From Herbiconiux flava (GTDB lineage: Bacteria > Actinomycetota > Actinomycetes > Actinomycetales > Microbacteriaceae): 64,000 nucleotides of DNA. Below are positions 35,684-44,095 of the stretch, piece after piece. How positions within the stretch are numbered: the first letter of the stretch is position 1; each line of letters begins with the position of its first letter. The translations under genes and the position numbers were made by a program. The DNA is taken from positions 806,001 to 870,000 of the forward strand of contig NZ_JACCBM010000001.1 of the NCBI RefSeq assembly GCF_013409865.1. The letters run 5' to 3'. The notes below the pieces were generated by a model. It saw nothing but the letters and a program-made list of their open reading frames with translations. It searched no databases and was not told the origin of the DNA.

Positions 35684-36916
35684 TCAGGGGCTGGGCGCGG
35701 CCTCGAGGGGAGCGCGCTCCCGCGCGGCCGGGGAGGCGAGGCCCGCGAGCACGACGAGCACCAGCACGAGCAGCAGCCCGTTCAGGATGCCGAACTCGTG
35801 ACCGAGCAGGCCGATCACCGGCGGGCCCACGAGGAACGCGGTGTAGCCGATGATCGCGACCGCGCTGACGCGGGCGGCCGAACGCTGCGGGTCGGGGGTG
35901 TCGGCGGCGGCCGACATGCCGACCGGGAAGCCGAGCGACGACCCGAGCGCCCAGAACGCCGCGCCGACGAAGGCGAGCCAGGGTGCGGGGGCGAAGATGA
36001 ACAGCAGCAGGCCGAGCACGGCCAGGGCTGCACTCACCCTCAGCACCGGCACCCGCCCGAAGCGGTCGAGCACCGGCCCACCCGCGACACGACCGACGGT
36101 CATCGAGACCGTGAACACGCCGAACGCGATCGCGCCCGTGGTGTTGGACTGGTCGTAGCCGTCGACCATGGCGATGGCGAGCCAGTCGTTCGCCGAGCCT
36201 TCGGCGAAAGCCATGCCGAGCATGATCAGGCCGATGGCGAGCAGCCGAAGATCGCGCCAGACGCCGAGCGACTCGACGAGGCGCTCGCGCAGCGGCTTCT
36301 TCGGCGTGTCGTCGAGCTCGGCGGCCTCGACCCCCTTCGGCACGAAGCGGATGGCCACGACCACCGCCACGAGCACCACGACGGCCATCACGGCGAGGTG
36401 GGCGATCACGGGCACCGAGAGAGCGGAGGCGAGGGCCCCGATGCCGGCGCCGGCCACGGTTCCGAAGCTGAAGAAGGCGTGCATGAGGGGCATCAGCGTC
36501 TTGCCGATCGCGCGCTCGGCGGCGGCGCCCTCGACGTTCATCATCACGTCGACCGCTCCGTTGCCGAAGCCGAAGAATGCGAGGCCGATCGCGACGACGG
36601 CGGGGCTGACGAGGGTGTCGGTGCCGAGGCCGATGCCGACGAGGCCCACCGAGACGAGGCCCAGCACGATCACCATGCCGGCCCGGGCTCCGATGCGCGC
36701 CATGATCGGCGGCGCCGCGATGAGCCCGATCACCGAGCCGGCCGACATGGCGAAGATGAGCAGGCCCACCTGCGCGGTGTCGATGCCGAGCTGGTCGCGC
36801 ACGGCCGGCAGGCGGGCGACCCAGCTCGCGATGGAGACGCCGCTCAGGGCGAAGATGACGAAGATCGCATTGCGCCAGGCGTGCAGCTGACGGAGCGTGA
36901 GCGTCGTGGTCGTCAT
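35684..36916 (-). CDS. MFS transporter
   Basis: A 410-residue protein with twelve predicted membrane helices and the loop-2/3 motif of the major facilitator superfamily reduced to PPIMARIGARAG. It resembles the YbjJ-like/fucose-permease-like group of small-molecule exporters; the substrate is not evident. The ATG at 36914-36916 follows GAGGATTCCC as ribosome-binding sequence; the frame remains open upstream but crosses the divergent regulator. It shares an 87-bp regulatory region containing two palindromes with the LacI-type gene. Confidence 0.88.
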   Translation of the reverse strand: MTTTTLTLRQLHAWRNAIFVIFALSGVSIASWVARLPAVRDQLGIDTAQVGLLIFAMSAGSVIGLIAAPPIMARIGARAGMVIVLGLVSVGLVGIGLGTDTLVSPAVVAIGLAFFGFGNGAVDVMMNVEGAAAERAIGKTLMPLMHAFFSFGTVAGAGIGALASALSVPVIAHLAVMAVVVLVAVVVAIRFVPKGVEAAELDDTPKKPLRERLVESLGVWRDLRLLAIGLIMLGMAFAEGSANDWLAIAMVDGYDQSNTTGAIAFGVFTVSMTVGRVAGGPVLDRFGRVPVLRVSAALAVLGLLLFIFAPAPWLAFVGAAFWALGSSLGFPVGMSAAADTPDPQRSAARVSAVAIIGYTAFLVGPPVIGLLGHEFGILNGLLLVLVLVVLAGLASPAARERAPLEAAPSP

Positions 36917-36960
36917 GGGAATCCTCGGTGACTCGAAGTGGGCCGGGCGATCGTCGTGAA

Positions 36961-36989
36961 ATCGAATCGTTTCGATCGAATCGATTCGA
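36961..36989. promoter_or_regulatory. tandem palindromic operators of the LacI-type regulator
   Basis: TCGAATCGATTCGA (36976-36989) is a perfect 14-bp palindrome with the central CG of LacI-family operators offset by its even symmetry. ATCGAATCGTTTCGAT (36961-36976) is an adjacent imperfect copy. They overlap the likely -35/-10 region of the regulator gene and lie between it and the MFS gene, so both are probably repressed from here. Confidence 0.7.
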
Positions 36990-36990
36990 C

Positions 36991-36996
36991 TACAGT
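36991..36996 (+). promoter_or_regulatory. -10 element of the LacI-type gene
   Basis: TACAGT ends 7 bases before ATG 37004 (leaderless layout). The palindromes lie immediately upstream, consistent with autorepression. Confidence 0.6.
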
Positions 36997-37003
36997 AGCG
37001 AGC

Positions 37004-38068
37004 ATGACCGGCCACTCGCAAGGCGCGCGCCGGGCGACCCTGTCGCACGTGGCGGAGCGCGCCGGCGTGTCCCGGTCGACGGCCTCGCTCGCCTTCAGCG
37101 GTGCCGGCCCGGTCTCTCCGGCGACGAAGGACCGGGTGCTCGCCGCGGCGGCCGAGCTCGGCTACGGCGGGCCCGATCCGCGGGCCCGGTCTCTCCGGCA
37201 GGGGCGGTCGGGGGTGGTGGGCATCGTGTTCGACGAGAAGCTGCTGCACGCGTTCCGCGACCCGGTCAACGTGCAGACGCTCGACGGCATCGCCGACGGC
37301 CTCGGCGTGGACAGCAACGGCCTGCTGCTGCTCACCGAGACGGGCGCGGTGGGGGAGGGCATCCGCTCGGCCGCGGTCGACGCCGCCGTTCTGATGGGCT
37401 GCAGCACCGTGCTCGACGACGTCATCGCCGCGCTGGGGCGGCGGGGCATCCCACTCGTCTCGATCGAGGGAGGGGAGCGGGAGGGCGTGGTCGACATCGG
37501 GCTCGACAACGTGAACGCCTCCGAGGAGCTCGCCCGGCACCTGCACGCGCTCGGGCACCGACGGGTGGGCAGCGTGCTGCTCGGGGTCGACCCCGACCGG
37601 GTCTCGCGGAGGGTGACCCTCGACGAGCTGCCGGTCATCACGGCGCCGGTGACGGCCGACCGGCTGCGCGGAGCGGCCCGGGTCTTCCCTGGGCTGACGG
37701 CTTTCACCGCGGGCTTCAACCTGGTCGAGAACGGCGCCGCGGCGGCCGGATCACTGCTAGATGTGCCCGCCGGCGAGCGGCCCACCGCGATCATGGCGCA
37801 GAGCGACCTGCTCGCCGTCGGCGTGCTGCGGGCGGCCGAGGAGCGCGGGCTCCGGGTGCCCGACGACCTCTCGGTCACCGGCTTCGACGGGGTGCGGATC
37901 GACGGCCTGACCGGCCACGAGCTCACCACGATGCGCCAGCCGGCGGCGGACAAGGGCCGGGCGGCAGGCGAGGCGGTGGCGGCGCTGATCGCCGGCGAGG
38001 AGGCCCACTCCCTCCAGTTCGCGTGCGAGCTGCGTCTCGGCGACACGACCGGCCCCGTCCCCGCCTGA
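37004..38068 (+). CDS. LacI-family transcriptional regulator
   Basis: A 354-residue repressor: N-terminal helix-turn-helix TLSHVAERAGVSRSTASLAF (about 12-31), hinge region, and a periplasmic-binding-protein-like sensor domain that ends with the family segment DLSVTGFDGVRIDGLTGHELTTMRQP split over about residues 290-315. A sugar or nucleoside effector is likely but not identifiable. ATG 37004 was chosen over an earlier in-frame start because it follows TACAGT with leaderless spacing and because the operators would otherwise be coding. Divergent from the MFS gene it probably controls. Confidence 0.92.
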   Translation: MTGHSQGARRATLSHVAERAGVSRSTASLAFSGAGPVSPATKDRVLAAAAELGYGGPDPRARSLRQGRSGVVGIVFDEKLLHAFRDPVNVQTLDGIADGLGVDSNGLLLLTETGAVGEGIRSAAVDAAVLMGCSTVLDDVIAALGRRGIPLVSIEGGEREGVVDIGLDNVNASEELARHLHALGHRRVGSVLLGVDPDRVSRRVTLDELPVITAPVTADRLRGAARVFPGLTAFTAGFNLVENGAAAAGSLLDVPAGERPTAIMAQSDLLAVGVLRAAEERGLRVPDDLSVTGFDGVRIDGLTGHELTTMRQPAADKGRAAGEAVAALIAGEEAHSLQFACELRLGDTTGPVPA

Positions 38069-38148
38069 CCGGGGCTCTGGCACGGCGGGGCGGCGGGGCG
38101 CTACTGTCGTGCCAGGTGCCGCCGGGCATCCGCGGGGAGGGGTGGCGC

Positions 38149-39828
38149 ATGGGGGCAGCTGCGGCACGAGACACGGCGAGCCGAGCCACGGCCGGCACCG
38201 CGCCCGCGCGCGGCGGGCTCGTGCTGCTCGCGCTCATCCTCGCCTCGGGCGTCGCCAACCTCAACCTCTCGGTCGCCAACGTCGCCCTGCCCTCGATCGG
38301 GCAGGCCTTCGACGCCTCGCAGACCGCGCTGAACCTCGTGGCGGTGGGCTTCTCGCTCGGCCTCGCGGGCTCCGTGCTCTACCTCGGCGCCCTCGGCGAC
38401 CGCTACGGGCGCAAGCGGATGCTCGTGCTCGGCCTCGCGCTGAGCATCCCCGCGGCGCTGCTCGCCGCCTACGCGCCCGGCATCGAGGTGCTCTTCCTGG
38501 CCCGGGTGTTCGGCGGGGTCGCGGCCGGCATGGCCTACCCGACCACCCTCGCGCTGATCGCCGCGCTCTGGACAGGGCCGAAGCGCATCGCCGCGATCGC
38601 CCTCTGGTCGGGCCTCGGCGGCGCCATCTCGGCGCTCGGCCCGCTGGCCTCGGGCTACCTGATCGGCGTCTTCGACTGGAGCGCGGTCTTCCTGATGACC
38701 ATCCCGCTCGCGGCGGTGACGCTCGTGATCGTGCTGCTCGTGGTGCCCGCGAAGGTGAACGAGGGCACCGATCCCGTGGACAATCCGGGTGGCGTGCTGT
38801 CGATCGTGCTGGTCGCCGCGCTGGTGCTGGCGATCAACTTCGCCGCGGTGCCCGGGGCGCAGCTGTTCGCCCTCGGGCTCGGTGCCGTCGCGGTGGTGGC
38901 GGGCATCGGCTTCGTGCTGCGGCAGCGGCGGGCCGCGCATCCGCTCTACGACCTGCGCATCGCCGCCCGCCGCACCTTCTGGGTGGCGGCCGTCGGGGGC
39001 ATCATCGTGTTCGGGTCGTTGATGGGCGCGATGTACGTGGGGCAGCTGTTCCTGCAGAACGTGCTGCAGTACTCGGCGCTCGAGGCGGGGGCGAGCATCC
39101 TGCCCGCGGCGCTGCTGATGGTGCTCGCGGCGCCGCTGTCGAGCCGGCTCGTGCTGCGGTTCGGGGCGCGGGTCGTGTTCCTGCTGGGCTTCGCGTTCTG
39201 CCTGCTCGGCTTCCTCACGATGCTGCTCTTCTGGGACGTCGGGATCAGCTACCTGCCCGTCGGCGTCGGCTACGCCCTGATCGGCATCGGCGTGGGGCTC
39301 GCCGGGCCGCCGTCGTCGCGCTCGCTCACCGACTCGGTGCCGGTCGAGCGCGCGGGCATGGCGTCGGGCACCTCCGACCTGCAGCGCGACCTCGGCGGGT
39401 CGATCATGCAGTCGGTGCTGGGGGCGATCCTCACGGCGGGGTACGCGGCGGCCATCGCGAAGTCGATAGCGGATGCTCCCGCCGACGTGCAGGGCGAGGT
39501 GAACTCGAGCGTGGCCGCCCAGTTGCAGAAGTCGTTCGACGGGGCGGTGTCGATCGCGAAGCAGTACCCCGAGTACGCCGACGGGATCGTGGCGGCCGCG
39601 CGGCAGTCGTTCCTCGACGGGGCCGATTGGGCCTACGCGACCGGGATGCTCACCATGCTGGTCGGGGCGGTGCTGGTGTTCCTCTTCTATCCGCGGCGCG
39701 AGCGCGAGCACGAGCTGTTCCGCGAGTACGCCGGCGGTGCAGCGGCCGAACGGGGCGCGGAGCCGGCCGCCGAGCCGGCCGGCGAGCCGCCCGTCGGCGG
39801 GAACCCGGAGCCGCGCACGGGAGGATAG
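38149..39828 (+). CDS. DHA2-type MFS drug exporter
   Basis: A 559-residue transporter with about fourteen membrane helices, typical of the EmrB/QacA (DHA2) group. Motif A is GALGDRYGRKRMLVLG and motif C-like GLGGAISALGPLASGYLIG lies in helix 5. The C-terminal tail is rich in Ala/Glu/Pro. Drug or metabolite efflux by proton antiport is expected. ATG 38149 follows GGGGAGGGG; upstream reading-frame extension overlaps the LacI gene and is not used. The MBL gene begins 4 bp downstream. Confidence 0.92.
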   Translation: MGAAAARDTASRATAGTAPARGGLVLLALILASGVANLNLSVANVALPSIGQAFDASQTALNLVAVGFSLGLAGSVLYLGALGDRYGRKRMLVLGLALSIPAALLAAYAPGIEVLFLARVFGGVAAGMAYPTTLALIAALWTGPKRIAAIALWSGLGGAISALGPLASGYLIGVFDWSAVFLMTIPLAAVTLVIVLLVVPAKVNEGTDPVDNPGGVLSIVLVAALVLAINFAAVPGAQLFALGLGAVAVVAGIGFVLRQRRAAHPLYDLRIAARRTFWVAAVGGIIVFGSLMGAMYVGQLFLQNVLQYSALEAGASILPAALLMVLAAPLSSRLVLRFGARVVFLLGFAFCLLGFLTMLLFWDVGISYLPVGVGYALIGIGVGLAGPPSSRSLTDSVPVERAGMASGTSDLQRDLGGSIMQSVLGAILTAGYAAAIAKSIADAPADVQGEVNSSVAAQLQKSFDGAVSIAKQYPEYADGIVAAARQSFLDGADWAYATGMLTMLVGAVLVFLFYPRREREHELFREYAGGAAAERGAEPAAEPAGEPPVGGNPEPRTGG

Positions 39829-39832
39829 GGGC

Positions 39833-40597
39833 ATGCTCCTCACCGTGCTCGGCACCGCGACCCCCTACCCGCGACCCGACGACCCCTGCTCGGGGTACCT
39901 GCTGCAGGGCGAGCCCTCGGCGCACGGCGGGCGCACGACCGTCTGGATCGACGCCGGCACCGGCACCTTCGCCGGACTGCAGCGGCACGTCGACCTCGAC
40001 CGGCTCGACGGGATCGTGATCTCGCACCGGCACGCCGACCACTCGGCCGACCTGCTGGTCGCGTACTACGCCCTGCGCTTCTCCGAGCACCGGCCGAGCG
40101 GACCGATCCCGCTGATCGCCCCGGAGGGCATGCTCGAGCGCCTCGCCGCCTACCTCGGCCCGAACTCGGTCGACGAGCTGCCGCGGGTGTTCGAGCACCG
40201 GCCGATGAGCGGCTTCGGGGACGCGAGGATCGGCAGCCTCTCGCTCTCGTGGGGGCCGGTGCAGCACGGGGTCCCGGCGTTCGGGCTCACGGTTGAGGAG
40301 GGCGGCCGTCGCTTCGCCTACTCGGGCGACTCGGCACCCTGCCTGTCGCTCGAGGAGATCGGCGAGCGGGCCGACCTCTTCCTGGTGGAGGCCGGCTACG
40401 ACCGGGAGCCCGACGGCGTGCCGGCGCACCACACCCCCGAGGACGCCGGTCGCACCGCCACGGCGGCGGGGGCCGCGCGGCTCGTGCTGACGCATCGCGC
40501 CGAGACGGTGACGGGCGAGCAGGCGCGGGCACGCGCATCCGCTCACTTCGACGGGCCCATCGACGTGGCGGTGCCGGGGCTCGCGCTGCAGGTCTAG
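39833..40597 (+). CDS. MBL-fold metallo-hydrolase
   Basis: A 254-residue metallo-beta-lactamase-fold protein with zinc ligands in SHRHADHSADL, a later aspartate in AYSGDSAPC and the last histidine in LTHRAETV. The overall plan resembles RNase Z/arylsulfatase-like MBL proteins (AtsA-type), not classical beta-lactamases; no signal peptide. Starts 4 bp after the MFS gene, so the two are probably co-expressed, but the substrate is unknown. Confidence 0.88.
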   Translation: MLLTVLGTATPYPRPDDPCSGYLLQGEPSAHGGRTTVWIDAGTGTFAGLQRHVDLDRLDGIVISHRHADHSADLLVAYYALRFSEHRPSGPIPLIAPEGMLERLAAYLGPNSVDELPRVFEHRPMSGFGDARIGSLSLSWGPVQHGVPAFGLTVEEGGRRFAYSGDSAPCLSLEEIGERADLFLVEAGYDREPDGVPAHHTPEDAGRTATAAGAARLVLTHRAETVTGEQARARASAHFDGPIDVAVPGLALQV

Positions 40598-40648
40598 GCC
40601 GGCGGGGCCGCACGAGGCCGGCGGGCCGCATGAGGCCGGCGCCGTGCG
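40596..40648. repeat. short tandem repeat between convergent genes
   Basis: Imperfect copies of an 18-19 bp unit that begins AGGCCGGCGGG start at 40596, 40615 and 40633. The sequence GTCTAGGCCGGCG occurs at the end of the MBL gene (40593-40605) and again at the end of the MATE gene (40667-40679). Confidence 0.7.
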
Positions 40649-40667
40649 TGGCGCAGCTGTCGCGCGT

Positions 40668-41987
40668 CTAGGCCGGCGCCCCCGTCACGATCCACCGCGA
40701 TCCGCGCGCCCGGAGCCCGAGCGTCAGCGCCCGCGCCCCGATGTAGCCGAAGCCGAACGCGACCCACAGCCAGACCAGCCCCGCGACGCCCGGCGGACGC
40801 ACGACGTCGACCACGATCAGCAGCGGCAGGTAGGCCACGAGGGTGACGAGCCCGGCCAGGGCGAGGTAGCGCGCATCCCCCGCCCCGATCAGCACCCCGT
40901 CGAGCACGAACACGAAGCCGGCCAGCGGGATGCCGACCGCCATCGTCAGGAGCGTCGCCGTGACGGCCTGCTGCACCTCGGGCGACGAGCTGAACACCGG
41001 CCCGGCGAACGGCGCCACCGCCGCGACGAGCACGCCGAGCACCACGCCCGAGCCGATGCCCCACCGGATCAGGCGCCCTGTGACCGCGTGCACCCGGTCG
41101 ACCTCGTCGGCTCCGAGCGAGTGCCCGACCAGCGCCTGCCCGGCGATCGCCAGCGCGTCGAGGATGAACGCCAGCGTCGAGAACACCGTCAGCGCGATCT
41201 GGAACGCCGCGAGCTCGGTCACCCCGAGCGACGTGGCCACGACCACCGACGCCACGAGGGCCGTGCGCAGGCTGGCCGTGCGCAGCAGCAGCCAGCCCCC
41301 GGCGAGAGCGGCGCCCGACACCCCGTCGAGGCCCGGTCGAAGCGACAGACCGGATGCCCGGGCCGCCCGCACCGCCATCACGACGTAGACGGCGGCCATC
41401 CCCCACTGCGCCAACACGGTGCCGGCGGCCGACCCCGCGATGCCCCAGCCGGCGCCGTAGATCAGCAGCGCGTTCAGCGCGGCGTTGACGGCGAAGCCCG
41501 AGACCGCGACGACGAGCGGGGTGCGGGTGTCCTGCAGGCCGCGCAGCAGGCCGGTGGCGGCGATCACGACGAGCATGCCGGGCAGGCCGATCAGCGAGAC
41601 CGTCAGATAGGTGGTCGCCTCGGCCGAGACCGCGGCGGTCGAGCCGAACAGCCCCACCAGCGGGGCGGCGAGCGGCCAGGCCACGAGCGCCAGCAGCACG
41701 CCGATGCCGAGAGCGAGCCACATGCCGTCGATGCCGGCCTTCACGGCGCCCGGCCGGTCGCCCGCGCCGAGCCGCCGGGCGACCGCGGGGGTGGTGGCGT
41801 AGGCGAGGAAGATCAGCAGGCCCACCGCGGTCTGCAGCAGGGTGCTCGCGACGCCGAGGCCGGCGAGCTCGGTCTCGCCGAGATGCCCCACGAGGGCCGT
41901 GTCGGTGAGCAGGAACAGGGGCTCGGCCACGAGCGCGCCGAGCGCGGGCACCGCGAGGCGCAGGATGTCGCGGTCGAGGCTCGGCAT
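40668..41987 (-). CDS. MATE-family efflux transporter (DinF-like)
   Basis: A 439-residue protein with about twelve membrane helices. MATE features include the N-terminal EPLFLLTDTALVGHLG, ARRLGAGDRPGAVKAG after helix 2 and, in the second half, AGQALVGHSLGADEVD. These transporters exchange cations for drugs or metabolites. The ATG start is supported by TAGGCT (41994-41999) ending 6 bases upstream (leaderless). Convergent with the MBL gene. Confidence 0.94.
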   Translation of the reverse strand: MPSLDRDILRLAVPALGALVAEPLFLLTDTALVGHLGETELAGLGVASTLLQTAVGLLIFLAYATTPAVARRLGAGDRPGAVKAGIDGMWLALGIGVLLALVAWPLAAPLVGLFGSTAAVSAEATTYLTVSLIGLPGMLVVIAATGLLRGLQDTRTPLVVAVSGFAVNAALNALLIYGAGWGIAGSAAGTVLAQWGMAAVYVVMAVRAARASGLSLRPGLDGVSGAALAGGWLLLRTASLRTALVASVVVATSLGVTELAAFQIALTVFSTLAFILDALAIAGQALVGHSLGADEVDRVHAVTGRLIRWGIGSGVVLGVLVAAVAPFAGPVFSSSPEVQQAVTATLLTMAVGIPLAGFVFVLDGVLIGAGDARYLALAGLVTLVAYLPLLIVVDVVRPPGVAGLVWLWVAFGFGYIGARALTLGLRARGSRWIVTGAPA

Positions 41988-41993
41988 CTGCTC

Positions 41994-41999
41994 AGCCTA
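41994..41999 (-). promoter_or_regulatory. -10 element for leaderless MATE gene
   Basis: TAGGCT on the minus strand, 6 bases before the ATG at 41987. Confidence 0.55.
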
Positions 42000-42075
42000 G
42001 ATCGGGCCACCGACGCCGGACGGGCTCGGGCCTGCGTCGCGCACCGACCCTGGATGGGTGTCAGGGGTGGGTGCG

Positions 42076-42081
42076 TAGAGT
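42076..42081 (+). promoter_or_regulatory. -10 element for leaderless M13 peptidase gene
   Basis: TAGAGT ends 6 bases before GTG 42088. Confidence 0.6.
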
Positions 42082-42087
42082 TGCCTC

Positions 42088-44070
42088 GTGACTGCTTCCG
42101 GAATCGACCTCACCGAACTCGACCCCACCGTGCGCGCGCAGGACGACCTGTTCCGCCACGTCAACGGCAGGTGGATCGCCCGCACCGCGATCCCCGACGA
42201 CAAGGCCCGCTACGGCTCGTTCTACGTGCTCGCCGAAGAGGCCGAGAAGGCCGTTCGCACGATCATCGAGGAGTCCACCGGCGCTCCGGAGGGCACCGAG
42301 GCGCGAAAGTTCGGCGACCTCTACACGAGCTTCATGGACGTCGAGCGCATCGAGGCCCTCGGCGCCGCACCGCTCGAGCCGCAGCTCGCGCTGGTCGACG
42401 CCATCGACGACCGCGCCTCGCTCGCGCGCACACTGGGGCGTCTCGAGCGGCAGGGCGTGCCGGGCATCCTGAGGCTCTTCGTCGACAACGACCCGGGGAA
42501 CCCCGAACGCTACCTCGTGTTCGCCGAGCAGGGCGGCATCTCGCTGCCCGACGAGAGCTACTTCCGCGACGAGAAGTTCGCCTCGGTGCGCGAGGCCTAC
42601 GTCGGCCACGTCGAGCGGATGCTCGGGCTCGCCGGTCTCGACGAGGCCCCCCGCCGCGCCCAGCGCGTGTTCGAGCTGGAGTCGCTGCTCGCCGCCTCGC
42701 ACTGGGACAACGTGCGCACCCGCGACGCGCAGGCCACCTACAACCTGCTCACCTGGAGCGAGCTGCTGTCGCTGCCGGCTGCCCCGTCGTCCGCGTCCGA
42801 GACCTCGGGCGCGGAGCTGATCGGGCTCTGGCGCGACGCGCTCGAGGCCCCGGAGGGCGTGTTCGATGAGCTCGTCGTGCGCGAGCCGAGCTTCGTGACC
42901 GGGCTCGGGGCCGCCCTCGTCGAGGCGCCGCTGGAGAGCTGGAAGGACTGGCTCGCCTGGAACGTCGTGCACGGCTGGGCGCCCTACCTCTCGGGCGACT
43001 TCGTGGAGGAGAACTTCGACTTCTACGCGCGCACGCTCACCGGCACCCCGAGCATCCGGGATCGCTGGAAGCGCGGGGTCTCGCTGGTCGAGGGCTCGAT
43101 GGGCGAGGCCGTGGGCCGCATCTACGTCGAGGAGCACTTCCCGCCGACGGCGAAGGCGGCGATGGACGTGCTGGTCGCCAACCTGATCGAGGCGTACCGC
43201 CAGTCGATCTCGACCCTCGAGTGGATGAGCCCGGCCACCCGCGAGCGCGCCCTCGAGAAGCTGGTCAAGTTCACGCCCAAGATCGGCTTCCCGGCGCGCT
43301 GGCGCGACTACTCGGCGCTCTCGATCGACCCCACCGACCTGATCGCCAACGTGCGCGCCACCAGCGAGTTCGAGTTCCAGCGCGAGCTCGGCAAGATCGG
43401 CAAGCCGCTCGACCGCGACGAGTGGTTCATGACGCCGCAGACGATCAACGCCTACTACAACCCGGGCTTCAATGAGATCGTGTTCCCGGCGGCCATCCTG
43501 CAGCACCCGTTCTTCGACGAGAACCGGGACGCGGCGGCCAACTACGGCGCCATCGGCGCGGTGATCGGGCACGAGATCGGGCACGGCTTCGACGACCAGG
43601 GCTCGCGCTTCGACGGCGACGGGCGGCTCACCGACTGGTGGACCGAGGCCGACCGGGAGGCGTTCGAGAAGCTGACCTCGTCGCTCATCGCGCAGTACGA
43701 CGCCCTCGCCCCGGCCCAGGTGCCCGACCACCACGTGAACGGTGCGCTGACGATCGGCGAGAACATCGGCGACCTCGGCGGGCTCGGCATCGCGTGGAAG
43801 GCCTACCTCATCTCGCTCGACGGTGCCGAGCCGCCGGTGATCGACGGGCTGACCGGGGCGCAGCGCTTCTTCCTCTCCTGGGCGCAGGCCTGGCAGCAGA
43901 AGTCGCGCGACGAGGAGGTCATCCGGCTGCTGTCGATCGACCCGCACTCGCCGAACGAGTTCCGCTGCAACCAGATCGTGCGCAACATCGACGAGTTCTA
44001 CGCCGCCTTCGACGTGGCGTCCTCCGACGGACTCTGGTTGGACCCAGCCGACCGTGTCACCATCTGGTGA
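42088..44070 (+). CDS. M13-family zinc metallopeptidase (PepO/neprilysin-like)
   Basis: A 660-residue endopeptidase of the neprilysin family, which cleaves short peptides on the N-side of hydrophobic residues. Visible are the substrate-binding NAYYNPGFNEIVFPAAIL, the zinc motif HEIGHGFDDQG (about residue 495), the third ligand in GENIGDLGG, and the terminal CNQIV...W region of the family. No signal peptide or membrane helix, so it is cytoplasmic, like other actinobacterial PepO proteins. GTG start with a leaderless -10. The beta-lactamase-fold gene follows after 25 bp. Confidence 0.95.
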   Translation: MTASGIDLTELDPTVRAQDDLFRHVNGRWIARTAIPDDKARYGSFYVLAEEAEKAVRTIIEESTGAPEGTEARKFGDLYTSFMDVERIEALGAAPLEPQLALVDAIDDRASLARTLGRLERQGVPGILRLFVDNDPGNPERYLVFAEQGGISLPDESYFRDEKFASVREAYVGHVERMLGLAGLDEAPRRAQRVFELESLLAASHWDNVRTRDAQATYNLLTWSELLSLPAAPSSASETSGAELIGLWRDALEAPEGVFDELVVREPSFVTGLGAALVEAPLESWKDWLAWNVVHGWAPYLSGDFVEENFDFYARTLTGTPSIRDRWKRGVSLVEGSMGEAVGRIYVEEHFPPTAKAAMDVLVANLIEAYRQSISTLEWMSPATRERALEKLVKFTPKIGFPARWRDYSALSIDPTDLIANVRATSEFEFQRELGKIGKPLDRDEWFMTPQTINAYYNPGFNEIVFPAAILQHPFFDENRDAAANYGAIGAVIGHEIGHGFDDQGSRFDGDGRLTDWWTEADREAFEKLTSSLIAQYDALAPAQVPDHHVNGALTIGENIGDLGGLGIAWKAYLISLDGAEPPVIDGLTGAQRFFLSWAQAWQQKSRDEEVIRLLSIDPHSPNEFRCNQIVRNIDEFYAAFDVASSDGLWLDPADRVTIW

Positions 44071-44095
44071 ACGACGAGGTGAGGAGCAGCTGAGC

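Noticed and set aside
36928..39828. Apparent LacI-region/MFS fusion of more than 960 residues
   Set aside because: The first 400 residues are an out-of-frame reading of the LacI gene; the transporter begins at 38149 with a good ribosome-binding site.
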